From assembly GCA_964387205.1 (NCBI GenBank), contig CAYLVY010000153.1, forward strand, positions 1 through 7,680: DNA of 7,680 nucleotides. Reading direction: 5' to 3'. The position numbers and the translations under genes were made by a program. Shown piece after piece: positions 1 through 7,378 of this stretch (its first letter is position 1; each line of letters opens with the position of its first letter). The notes under the pieces were generated by a model. That model saw only the letters and a program-made list of their open reading frames with translations. It ran no database searches and was not told the DNA's origin. Source of the stretch: CAIVAT01 sp964387205. Lineage in GTDB: Bacteria; Bacteroidota; Bacteroidia; Bacteroidales; FEN-979.

Positions 1-56
1 AACTCGAGACCTCCGGGTTATGAATCCGACGCTCTAACCAACTGAGCTACCCCGCT
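1..56 (-). tRNA. tRNA-Met (CAT anticodon), 5' part, cut by the left edge
   Basis: Read on the minus strand from 56, the sequence folds as a tRNA. It has acceptor 5' strand AGCGGGG, then TA, D-stem GCTC/GAGC with loop AGTTGGTTA, anticodon arm TCGGA-TTCATAA-CCCGG, variable loop AGGTC, and T-stem TCGAG followed by TT. The window then ends, so about 18 bases of the 3' part are missing. The anticodon is CAT. The anticodon stem has an A-C mismatch next to the loop and lacks the three consecutive G-C pairs of initiator tRNA, and the 5' end does not show the initiator-type C1. Elongator tRNA-Met is therefore more likely than fMet. A lysidine-modified tRNA-Ile also carries CAT and cannot be fully excluded without the 3' half. 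Confidence 0.93.
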
Positions 57-66
57 AAATTTTTTG

Positions 67-98
67 CAAAAGTAACCTCTTTGCAAATTCTGTGCAAA
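67..98 (-). promoter_or_regulatory. Bacteroidota-type promoter for the tRNA gene
   Basis: On the minus strand, TTTG (98-95) is followed after exactly 20 bases by TACTTTTG (74-67). This fits the known Bacteroidota primary-sigma consensus TTTG - about 20 - TAnnTTTG with no mismatch. The predicted transcription start falls a few bases before the tRNA 5' end at 56. The match and its placement support a dedicated promoter, so the tRNA need not be read through from the giant gene. A second TTTG lies between the two boxes, at a spacing too short to fit. Confidence 0.75.
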
Positions 99-128
99 TT
101 CACTTTTGGGCCCGCCAGTTGTTAAAGA

Positions 129-143
129 AAACCTCCGGGGTTT
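129..143 (-). terminator. Probable intrinsic terminator of the giant gene
   Basis: On the minus strand, AAACC (143-139) and GGTTT (133-129) form a 5-bp stem around a CCGGA loop. It is followed by the pyrimidine-rich tail TCTTTAAC. The hairpin lies about 90 bases past the TAA of the giant gene and before the tRNA promoter, where a terminator is expected. The stem is short and the U-run is interrupted, so efficiency may be modest. The rest of the stretch from 144 to 229 shows no convincing gene. Confidence 0.5.
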
Positions 144-229
144 CCTAAAAGGATGTTTCGCCGGTTTAGATTTTCGGTCAGTAAGCACAATATATATTCA
201 GACAGGTTATTGGCCAGCCTGAAGATCAG

Positions 230-469
230 TTACCGTGTTATAATTAGTTTTAACGATTCTACATGGTCCCCTGCTGTTATCCTGATAAAGCAGAGGCCAT
301 CGGCCAGACCTTGCAGTGCAAATGAGTGGCTCCTTTCTCCTGTAAAGGAGGTTGAAATTATCTTCTCGCCATGCATGTTAAAAATCTCAACCTGTACAAT
401 CCCGGGCTGGCAATCGCCCTTCTGCAGAAGCGTAAAATTACCTGTTGTCGGGTTCGGATAGATAGTGTA
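230..469 (-). other. T9SS type A C-terminal sorting domain (residues 2213-2291)
   Basis: It starts with the diagnostic YTIYPNPTTGNFTL. It continues with VEIFNMHGEKI, a central strand SHSFALQGLADGLCFIRI, and ends HVESLKLIITR. This order (YPNP-x-x-G, hydrophobic-F/Y-N-x-x-G, L-x-x-G-x-x-F-I-x-I, K-L-x-x-x) is that of the Por secretion system sorting domain. The domain is recognised by the T9SS translocon and normally cleaved on export by the PorU-type sortase, which can attach the cargo to the surface. An acidic, proline-containing linker (EEEPIVLPG, about 2199-2207) precedes it. Confidence 0.93.
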
Positions 470-3400
470 TCGCTGCGATGCCCTCCCGGGCAAAACGATT
501 GGTTCTTCTTCGCCAGTGACCACGGCGACCAGCGGCGCCTCAAGACTTCCGCAATATTGATTTGAGGTGGTGATGTAGGCATGCATATACCCGCCGGGTT
601 GCACCCAGGCGGAGGGCAGAATACGGATCTTGTTCCCGGCAATGAAAGTGGCGCTTCCACCATTGTCAACCCCAAAATCGGACACCGTAAGCGTTTGCTG
701 TGCGTTGAAACAAAAATCCACTCCTGTGCCGATGGTTATATTATTGACTTCCAGATTAACCGGTACATTGCTCCAGAAAATCCGGTTAAACAGATCGTTC
801 TCAAAAGCATCGCCGGCAAAGCCGCCTGTAGCGTTTAAAAAAGTTACACTTCCTGCATCCACCAACTTCCGCACATTGTACTGGCCTTCCCAGGTATTGG
901 CCGGGAAAACGGCGTTTTCGATAAGGATGTCCTGGTCGCTGTCGGCCGTAAGCAGGGCTGTCGGGCCGCTCATCCCGTTGCGGAATTCGCAGTTGGTGAA
1001 GGAATAGTAGGGATTAACGATTGACCCGGGAGCCAGGTAAACACCCTGTTCGGGCAAATCTTCAAAGATCGTGAAAGATGCTTCGAGGTTACCTCCTGAC
1101 AGTATACTCAAAGTATAACGTTCGCCGGGTACCCTTCCCTTCACACGACTCATGGCCCCATCGTAACCATACAACGAAAGTCGTCCGTTAGGATAAACAA
1201 CTATGGAGGATAAGTTTTTCATGCCAATGGTCGAAGAATTGGTTGCTAACCAGCCGCCATCTGCGATCTCGATGTTGCTCCAACATTCGAGCACCTGGTC
1301 AAATCCAACCTCTGCAAGGCCTTCGGTCGCCATAACCCTGTTTTTTACAACCGAGGATAATATTGTCGCCCTGGTCGACAGGTCAGAAGGTTTATTGATA
1401 ATCAGATCGTAAAATGCGCTTCCGTTACTTGCAAAAACCATGCTGTTCTGCGGGCCATACAACTCAACTGCGCCTCCTGTGGGATTAAACCCGGGTGATT
1501 GTGCTGTAAAACCTTTTTGGGTGCGGATGCTTCCGTTTGAAATAGTCGAAGTAAAACTGTATGGCACTGCATCCTGGATTGTAATTCCCTGGTCCACAAA
1601 ATCGAGAACGCCATTAGCCATGGTCAAAGTGGCATTACCATTGGTTCCCCAGACACTCTGGTCGTTGCCGCCGAAAACCTTGAACTCTCCCCCGGAAACC
1701 ATCAGATCTCCGCGAAGGTCAACCGATTGAGCGGCATCCTGGTGCAATTCTACATAGCCATCAAAAAGATGGATAAATCCAGAAATGCCATTGTCAGCCA
1801 GATCGTTGGCAATAAAGGTTGCATTCCCGGCGATCCACATACCCCGGTTAGTCCAATCATAGGTATTGCAGGTTATGATGTTTTCGTTTTGCAAATAGAG
1901 ATATTCGGTCGGCTTGTCAATTTCAAGGATATGGAAATTCTCCGTGGAACAGAATTGGGGCAGGCTGCCGTTAAAAACCACCCGGCTGTCATTTTCAATA
2001 AATGCCCCCTGAGAGACATTGTTATCCCAGTTTCCGGCGATTTTGATGGTGAGACCGGTGGCATCAAATACCCCGGATTCGATATCCAGGTTTCCTGCAA
2101 CATTCAGAACCGAAGTGTTCGCAGTATTTAAACTTGCAGTGCCCGCCTGACTGAACAGAAGGTCGCCGAAAGTGTCATCCGGCCTGAGCTTTAACGATTG
2201 ATTAATACCATCAAGTTTGAAAGTAGTCCCTTCACTGCATAGTATCTGCCCCCCCATGTTATCAAGGTCTTTAAGAAGGATAAAATCACCAGACAACCCC
2301 GTACTGAACGACCCACTCCATAAATCCAGATAATTCACCCTGAAATCCTGAGAGGAAAAAGATGAAAACTGAACCGAATTATTCGTTTTACTGACAATAA
2401 GCCTGTGGATGAAGGTATTCGTGGAATGATTGATGATCTCACCAGGTAAATCACCACTAAATACAAGCCTGCCATCAGGAAATTGCACATTTGATCCTGA
2501 ATTGAATACTATATTTTGCATGGCACTAACGTCTGATGAAGATGTCAGGCTGGCGGTTGAACCCGACTCAAAGGTTAAATGTCCCAGTACCTGTAAAATA
2601 CCATATTCGCTGATATCCGAACTCATCACAAGAGACCCGCTGATAGAGCAGTTGCCCGAAGTTAATAAATTTGCAGCATCGATCGTTATCGTGCCTGATA
2701 CGCTTAAACTATTTACCAATATCGCAGTAGCTGAATTAACAAAGGGCATATTTGGAGCGCTTGCCGGGATCACAACATTTGTAGAAGAATTAGGTACGGA
2801 AAGATCATCCCAGTTGCCTGCTGTATTCCAGTCGGTCGAAACAGCGCCGGTCCACAGGCCAGGTTGGGAAACGGTCCAGGAAATCCGGTTGTAGGGATCG
2901 TTCTCATACGCCGGACCCGAAAAACCTCCGTAGGCATCCCTGAAATTCAGCGTCCCGCTGTTCACCGGTTTATACACGTTATAACCGGTTGCCGCGCCCA
3001 GAAATTCAACATTCCGGATCAACAGGTCCTGTGAATTGTCAATGCGAAGCATGCCGGTATTGCAATAGCGGAATTTGCAATAATCGAAGTTATAGGCAGG
3101 GTCAATGGTTGCTCCGGCATGCACCCGCAAAGGATTTACGTAATAAAAACTGGCCCATTTAGCCAGGATGGTCCCTCCACTGTTTACATTAATAAAATAG
3201 TAGCCTGATGCACCGTTGCGGTTAAAGACGGCTTGAATTTCCGATACCCCTATGGCTTTCAGTGTTCCGCCGGAGTTCACACTCAGGGTTTTCGACGGAG
3301 CGATCTTCAGTTGTGAATTCAGGTCCATCCAAAGGGTGCCGCCCTCGTTTACGGCAATATCATCCGCGGTTGTCAGTGTCATGGTATTCGCTTGCAAAAT

Positions 3401-6400
3401 GCCGCTCTGAACGGTCAGCACCCCGTTCACTGTGGCGTTTGTTTCCAGGGCGACGGTTCTATCGGATTGTTTATTAATGGTCAACCCCCTGAAGCTACCG
3501 GAAGAATTGTTTATGCTGGTGCTTTCGCTTCCATACAATTCCACGCTCCCTCCCGACGGGTTGAAATCAGTGCGTTCATTGTAGAACGACCCTTCGGTTC
3601 TGATGGTTCCCCCGGTAATATTGGTGGTGAAGGTATAAGGGGCGTTGTAAACGATCGCGATGCCGTATGGATACACATTGGTCGCGCCGCCGTTCATGGT
3701 GATGGAGGAATTTCCGTTGCCCGGCCACTGGCTTTCCACTGCGGCGATGATGTTCAGGGTGCCGCCATATATGTAAAGGTTCCCCTTCAGGTGAGGAATA
3801 CCGCCATAGAAGCCCAGTGTGACGGTTGCTCCGGTATTGACATAAAAGTTCCCTGCAATGCCGTCGTCAAGCAGCGTGCTGGCCGTGAAGCTTCCCGATA
3901 TCATATCCAGGGAGCCGGCAGTCCAGTCGTAGGCTGCCGTGTTGACAACCGCACTGAATCTAATCCGTAAAGCGCCTCCCAATGCCTTGTTGATCTCAAG
4001 GGTTGCAAAATCCTCACTCTGGTTGATATATTGATGATAATTGCCACCGTTGAAAATAACCCGGCTGCCTCCTTCGGCGAATGCCGCCGGGCCCACGTTG
4101 TTGTCCCAGTCACCCCCCACCTCGATCGTGCAGCTTCCGGCCGAAAACACACCCGAGTCAATGTGCAGGTTGCCTTTGACCCTTAAAACGGATGTGTTGG
4201 CCGTGTTGATACTGGCCGTTCCCGTCTGGCTGAAGACCAGGTGATTGAAATAGTCGCTGGTGTTGGGTTTTATCGATTGGGTCGCCCCGTCGAGCTTAAA
4301 GGCCCCTGCGTCGCACTGCATGGTTCCGTCGCTTGTGAGGTTACCTTGCAGGATCACATCCGCACCGCAAACGGAAGCAAATTTTCCGTTGGCAAAAATG
4401 CGCAACTCTCCTTTGATGACCATCGGTTCGGTAGAAAGATCGCTGAAGCCGGCCTGGGCGCCCCCGGTCTTGGTCACATACACCGAATAGAAGTTGCTTG
4501 TGGCCGAATAGCAACGGATCCATTTGTCACTCGTGCCCTGGAAATAGACTCTTCCGTTGTTCAACTGGGCATTCGACCCGGCATTGAAGTTCCAGTGGCC
4601 GTTGACAAGGATCAAACCATTGGCCGTGATGTTGGCAGTGGAGCCTGAGTTCCAGGCTACATCTCCCGCAACAGTAAATTGGCTGGAAGCATTGTTCATG
4701 GCCACCGTGCCATTCACCGTGAGGTTGCCATTGGCGGTCAGGTTCGCCCCTGCAAAGGTTATCGTGCCATTCACCGTCAGGTTGTTGCACGCCCAGGTAC
4801 CGGCATCCAGGAACGGCATGTTGGGGGCAGAAGCAGGAATGGTTACATTGGTGCCGGCGACCGGAACGGTCAGGTCATCCCAGTTGTCGGGATTGGACCA
4901 ACTCGTTGAAGCAGTGCCGGTCCAGAGACCGGGTTGTGTGACGGTCCAGTTAACCCGGCTGAAAGGATCGGATTCATACGCAGCGCCGGAATAATCACCA
5001 TATGCGTCCTTGAATTCGAGCGAACCGCTGTTCACCGATTTATAGACATTGTAGCCCGTTGCTGGCGTCAGGAATTCGACGTTCCTGATCAGGAGGTTCT
5101 GGGAATTGTCTATGCGAAGCATACCAAATTGGGTATACCTGAATTTACAATAGCTAAACGGATTGGCTTCTTCGATGGTGGCTCCCGAATAAACCCTCAA
5201 CGGGTCAACGTAATAAAATGATGCATATTTTGCAGCAATCGTACCCCCGCTGGATATATTGATCACATAATATCCCGACGATCCGTTTCGGGTAATCACC
5301 GGCTCGTTACCAGCAGTTCCAACGACACGTAAAATACCTCCTGAATTTACAGTCAGAGTTTTAGACGCACCGATCTTTAATTGTGAGTTCATATCCATCC
5401 AGAGTATTCCGCCGCTGTTGATGGTAATAACATCCCCAACAGTCAGGATTTTGTTATTGACTCGAAGCGTTCCGCTATTGATCGTCATACCACCGTTGAT
5501 GTTGGCGCTGGCATCAACATTGACGGTGGTTCCTGTTGTTTTATTAAGTCGGAGTGTAAACAGATTTCCCGCGGTCACCAGCAGGGAAGATTCAGTGGAG
5601 CCATACATTTCAATGGTGCCGGCGGTTGGCGTAAAATCACTTCTGCTATTTGAGAAGTTTTTTACCGTTCGAATGGTTCCGCCGGTGATGTTGTGCGTAA
5701 AGCTATAGGTTGCATCGGTTTTAACAGAGATACTTTGGTCAGCAAAATCGAGAACGCCACCGCTCATGGTGAGGGAGGAATGCCCGCCGTATGGCCACCA
5801 GCTTGGGTTTATGCCGCCAATAACATTGAAGTTTCCTCCATATATATAAAGGTTCCCCTTAAGGTCAATATTTCCCGTAAGGTTCGTAAGATTGATCGTA
5901 CAACCGGTGTTGAGGTAAAAGTTGCCGGCAATGCCATTGTCCAGCAGCTGGCTGCTGACAGTGAATGTCCCATTGTTAAGGACATCTATTGCCCCCGCAG
6001 TCCAGTCATATTTCGAGCAGGTAACGTTGGTGCCGTTCATTCTCAATGCACCGCCAGCGCTTTTATTAACCTCGAGAATGTTATAGGTCTCGGCCGAGCT
6101 ATACTGATGGTAATTGCCCCCATTAAAGACCACCCGGCCGGTACCTTCAGTAAATCCCGCGTTGCCAACCGTGTTGGACCAGTCGCCGGCCACATTCACA
6201 GTGTTGTTCTGCGGGTTAAGGGTTCCGGCCTGGATGATCAGATCATCCTTCATGCTCAGCGAATTATTCAATGTTACCGTCGTACCGCTGCAATTGATTT
6301 TCAGAGTATTGAAATAGTTGCCGGTAGCTGCAAGCTGAAGTTCCTGGGTACCGGATGCCTGTTCAAGGCTTACAGTTCCGTTATCGAATTGAAAAAGACC

Positions 6401-7105
6401 GTTGCTCACAAGGTTTGCCTTTAGAATGGTGGTAATGCCGGCTGCACAGGCCAGCGTATTGTTCGTATTAATGGTGAGGGTGCCTGTGAATGTTGCTGTT
6501 GCCGTGGAGGCAGCCCCGAAAGATGTGGTGGCTGTTGCCGTTTTTCCCAGGGTTACCGAGCCGAATGAACTGGAGCTGCTGCTGTTGGTAATGGTCGAAT
6601 TGCCGGTTCCGGTAAAGGTTAACCAGCCATGTAATCCCATCACTACCGAGGAGCCTGATGAGAACGTCCAGTTGCCTGACACCTCAAATCTTGAACCACT
6701 TAAGCAGTAAAGACTTGACGTTGAATTCCAGACAACATTTGTGGCGATCAGTTTGGCGGTTCTTGTCAGGTAACCGCTAAGGGACAATCCTCCGTTAAAA
6801 GTAGCGGTACCGCCCACCGTTAGTTGGGCATTGGTAGTGCTGCCGGCATTGATGGTTAAGGTGGCGCCGGAATTGACCGTAAGGTTGTCGCAGATGCCCG
6901 TAGCGCCATTTAACACGGGCTGGTTGGCCGGAGTGGATGGAATGACCACATCCTCGGTTGGAAGGGGTACATGCCCCAACGACCAATTGGCGGCGGTAGT
7001 CCATGCTGTGCCTGATGAACCGTTCCAGGTATTCGTAACAGAGAATACCTCTGCTGTTGTCAGAAGCAACGACAAAACGGCAATGTATCTGAATAACTTC
7101 TTCAT
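230..7105 (-). CDS. Giant T9SS-secreted beta-helical repeat protein (2291 aa), putative surface adhesin or structural protein
   Basis: The protein starts with a Sec signal peptide (residues 1-22). Three tandem units follow at about 23-720, 721-1410 and 1411-2111, then a two-cysteine module (about 2119-2190) and a T9SS type A sorting domain (about 2213-2291). Each unit opens with a W-x-G...T/S-x-W...NW...VP...V-x-IP header. It continues as short beta-strand repeats rich in Asn, Gly, Thr and Ser (patterns like LTVNGT and NSGGxL). It ends with a right-handed beta-helix rung carrying one conserved Cys (653, 1343, 2039) and a closing E-N/S-D-x-F/Y-N/S-R-x-x-W motif. ATG at 7105 was chosen because the signal peptide begins exactly there; the frame stays open for 86 more codons upstream. 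Export and outer-membrane delivery follow from family knowledge. Adhesion is inferred; no catalytic residues were recognised. It follows the regulator gene in the same direction after 329 bases. Confidence 0.9.
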   Translation of the reverse strand: MKKLFRYIAVLSLLLTTAEVFSVTNTWNGSSGTAWTTAANWSLGHVPLPTEDVVIPSTPANQPVLNGATGICDNLTVNSGATLTINAGSTTNAQLTVGGTATFNGGLSLSGYLTRTAKLIATNVVWNSTSSLYCLSGSRFEVSGNWTFSSGSSVVMGLHGWLTFTGTGNSTITNSSSSSSFGSVTLGKTATATTSFGAASTATATFTGTLTINTNNTLACAAGITTILKANLVSNGLFQFDNGTVSLEQASGTQELQLAATGNYFNTLKINCSGTTVTLNNSLSMKDDLIIQAGTLNPQNNTVNVAGDWSNTVGNAGFTEGTGRVVFNGGNYHQYSSAETYNILEVNKSAGGALRMNGTNVTCSKYDWTAGAIDVLNNGTFTVSSQLLDNGIAGNFYLNTGCTINLTNLTGNIDLKGNLYIYGGNFNVIGGINPSWWPYGGHSSLTMSGGVLDFADQSISVKTDATYSFTHNITGGTIRTVKNFSNSRSDFTPTAGTIEMYGSTESSLLVTAGNLFTLRLNKTTGTTVNVDASANINGGMTINSGTLRVNNKILTVGDVITINSGGILWMDMNSQLKIGASKTLTVNSGGILRVVGTAGNEPVITRNGSSGYYVINISSGGTIAAKYASFYYVDPLRVYSGATIEEANPFSYCKFRYTQFGMLRIDNSQNLLIRNVEFLTPATGYNVYKSVNSGSLEFKDAYGDYSGAAYESDPFSRVNWTVTQPGLWTGTASTSWSNPDNWDDLTVPVAGTNVTIPASAPNMPFLDAGTWACNNLTVNGTITFAGANLTANGNLTVNGTVAMNNASSQFTVAGDVAWNSGSTANITANGLILVNGHWNFNAGSNAQLNNGRVYFQGTSDKWIRCYSATSNFYSVYVTKTGGAQAGFSDLSTEPMVIKGELRIFANGKFASVCGADVILQGNLTSDGTMQCDAGAFKLDGATQSIKPNTSDYFNHLVFSQTGTASINTANTSVLRVKGNLHIDSGVFSAGSCTIEVGGDWDNNVGPAAFAEGGSRVIFNGGNYHQYINQSEDFATLEINKALGGALRIRFSAVVNTAAYDWTAGSLDMISGSFTASTLLDDGIAGNFYVNTGATVTLGFYGGIPHLKGNLYIYGGTLNIIAAVESQWPGNGNSSITMNGGATNVYPYGIAIVYNAPYTFTTNITGGTIRTEGSFYNERTDFNPSGGSVELYGSESTSINNSSGSFRGLTINKQSDRTVALETNATVNGVLTVQSGILQANTMTLTTADDIAVNEGGTLWMDLNSQLKIAPSKTLSVNSGGTLKAIGVSEIQAVFNRNGASGYYFINVNSGGTILAKWASFYYVNPLRVHAGATIDPAYNFDYCKFRYCNTGMLRIDNSQDLLIRNVEFLGAATGYNVYKPVNSGTLNFRDAYGGFSGPAYENDPYNRISWTVSQPGLWTGAVSTDWNTAGNWDDLSVPNSSTNVVIPASAPNMPFVNSATAILVNSLSVSGTITIDAANLLTSGNCSISGSLVMSSDISEYGILQVLGHLTFESGSTASLTSSSDVSAMQNIVFNSGSNVQFPDGRLVFSGDLPGEIINHSTNTFIHRLIVSKTNNSVQFSSFSSQDFRVNYLDLWSGSFSTGLSGDFILLKDLDNMGGQILCSEGTTFKLDGINQSLKLRPDDTFGDLLFSQAGTASLNTANTSVLNVAGNLDIESGVFDATGLTIKIAGNWDNNVSQGAFIENDSRVVFNGSLPQFCSTENFHILEIDKPTEYLYLQNENIITCNTYDWTNRGMWIAGNATFIANDLADNGISGFIHLFDGYVELHQDAAQSVDLRGDLMVSGGEFKVFGGNDQSVWGTNGNATLTMANGVLDFVDQGITIQDAVPYSFTSTISNGSIRTQKGFTAQSPGFNPTGGAVELYGPQNSMVFASNGSAFYDLIINKPSDLSTRATILSSVVKNRVMATEGLAEVGFDQVLECWSNIEIADGGWLATNSSTIGMKNLSSIVVYPNGRLSLYGYDGAMSRVKGRVPGERYTLSILSGGNLEASFTIFEDLPEQGVYLAPGSIVNPYYSFTNCEFRNGMSGPTALLTADSDQDILIENAVFPANTWEGQYNVRKLVDAGSVTFLNATGGFAGDAFENDLFNRIFWSNVPVNLEVNNITIGTGVDFCFNAQQTLTVSDFGVDNGGSATFIAGNKIRILPSAWVQPGGYMHAYITTSNQYCGSLEAPLVAVVTGEEEPIVLPGRASQRYTIYPNPTTGNFTLLQKGDCQPGIVQVEIFNMHGEKIISTSFTGERSHSFALQGLADGLCFIRITAGDHVESLKLIITR
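536..751 (-). other. Two-cysteine beta module before the sorting domain (residues about 2119-2190)
   Basis: This follows unit 3 and does not repeat elsewhere in the protein. Visible marks are NNITIGTGVDFCFNA, GGSATFIAGNKIRILP, VQPGGYMHAYI and NQYCGS, with Cys at 2132 and 2185 that could form a disulfide. From memory of the family, similar segments with an IAG-x-x-I-R/I-LPG...PGGYxHAxI pattern often stand just before T9SS sorting domains in large Bacteroidota secreted proteins. A role as a linker or cap of the solenoid is inference. Confidence 0.6.
773..2875 (-). repeat. Tandem unit 3 of the giant protein (residues 1411-2111), the most diverged
   Basis: The header VSQPGLWTGAVSTDW with NWDDLSVP is almost the same as in unit 2. 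The match continues through FKLDG and NTANTSVL (about 1629-1667). Later landmarks are weaker: VVFNGS lacks the NYHQY, YDWTNRG replaces YDWTAG, and DNGISGFIHL replaces DGIAGNFYV. The Cys rung is NCEFRNG (Cys 2039) and the end is ENDLFNRIFW (2102-2111). The block around 1905-2035 has lost the NSQLKI-type landmarks seen in units 1 and 2 and is recognisable mainly by its position. Confidence 0.83.
2876..4945 (-). repeat. Tandem unit 2 of the giant protein (residues 721-1410)
   Basis: The unit opens with VTQPGLWTGTASTSW and NWDDLTVP. Internal landmarks are VIFNGGNYHQY (1016-1025), YDWTAG (1059-1064), DGIAGNFYVNTG (1081-1092), LKGNLYIYGG (1106-1115), GGTIRT (1165-1170), NSQLKI (1263-1268), and the Cys rung CKFRY with GMLRIDNSQ (1343-1359). 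It closes with ENDPYNRISW (1401-1410), which abuts the next header directly. Its spacing to unit 3 is 690 residues from header to header. It resembles unit 1 over most of its length but unit 3 around residues 935-987. Confidence 0.88.
4946..7039 (-). repeat. Tandem unit 1 of the giant protein (residues 23-720)
   Basis: The header is TWNGSSGTAWTTAANW followed by VPLPTEDVVIP. Landmarks shared with the other units include VVFNGGNYHQY (326-335), YDWTAG (366-371), NGIAGNFYLNTG (390-401), LKGNLYIYGG (415-424), GGTIRT (475-480), NSQLKI (573-578), CKFRY with GMLRIDNSQ (653-669), and closing ESDPFSRVNW (711-720). A run of six Ser (175-180) and an Ala/Thr-rich patch (189-207) occur only in this unit. 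Over its last 70 residues it is identical to unit 2 at 51 positions. Confidence 0.88.
7040..7105 (-). other. Sec signal peptide of the giant protein
   Basis: Residues 1-22 show a positive n-region (KKLFR), a hydrophobic core (YIAVLSLLLTTAEVF) and a likely cleavage site after VFS (residue 22), before the mature VTNTWNG. This decides the start codon at 7105. The bases just upstream are A-rich without a Shine-Dalgarno sequence, which is common in Bacteroidota. Confidence 0.85.
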
Positions 7106-7363
7106 GATTTGGGATTTTAAGTTATTGGGGTGTATCGGTTTGGATTTATCTTTGATTGTGGTCTCCATGTTCTTTTGGGAAGAAGGGTTATTCAGCGCAT
7201 CAATCATCCTGATAAGTGCTTCATTCTCCTCCTGACCTTGTTTGCGCAGGATTTTGATCTCGCTTTCCAGCCTTGTTCTGGCCTCTTCTTCCACTACAAT
7301 AAAATATTGCGCAAGGATATGATCAAACCCGGATGAGCACAACTTTTTCCGGTCACATTGCAT
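7106..7363 (-). other. Open, coding-like 86-codon stretch in frame upstream of the giant gene (extension, or remnant of a small coiled-coil gene)
   Basis: From ATG at 7363, 86 codons run without a stop straight into the signal-peptide Met at 7105; an in-frame TGA lies at 7372-7370. The translation looks like real protein. Its middle part (about codons 23-56) contains VEEEARTRLESEIKIL and NEALIRMIDAL, with a regular 3-4 spacing of L/I/L/-/-/L/M/L as in a coiled coil. GAGG lies 4 bases before the ATG, somewhat close for a Shine-Dalgarno sequence. Translation from here would bury the signal peptide 86 residues inside the precursor, which is hard to reconcile with normal Sec targeting. It may be an extended N-terminus, a small gene fused by loss of its stop, or a chance open frame. 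I do not recognise a family. Confidence 0.4.
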
Positions 7364-7378
7364 ATAACCTCATGCAAT

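Noticed and set aside
153..461. A 102-codon plus-strand open frame overlapping the 3' end of the giant gene
   Set aside because: It runs mostly antisense to the well-supported T9SS sorting domain, and its product shows no family resemblance.
3392..3970. A 192-codon plus-strand open frame opposite repeat unit 2
   Set aside because: It has the same origin as the other antisense frames: a shadow of the repeat coding sequence with no domain and no promoter-like sequence seen.
5693..6424. A 243-codon open frame on the plus strand, opposite repeat unit 1
   Set aside because: It lies wholly antisense to the giant gene. Long antisense frames are expected here because the Asn/Gly/Thr/Ser-rich repeats contain few codons that make stops in this antisense phase. 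The peptide has no recognisable domain.
6561..6585. Six-Ser run as a phase-variable simple repeat
   Set aside because: The serines use mixed codons (AGC, TCC, AGT, TCA) with only three AGC in a row, too short and irregular for slippage.
773..7039. CRISPR-like or mobile-element repeats
   Set aside because: The repeats are about 2.1 kb coding units kept in one reading frame, with no short regular spacers, terminal inverted repeats or transposase.
7106..7363. ATG at 7363 as the true start of the giant gene
   Set aside because: It would place a clear n-region, hydrophobic core and cleavage site at residues 87-108 of the precursor. The signal peptide starting exactly at the 7105 ATG is the stronger evidence. 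The stretch is kept as a separate observation.
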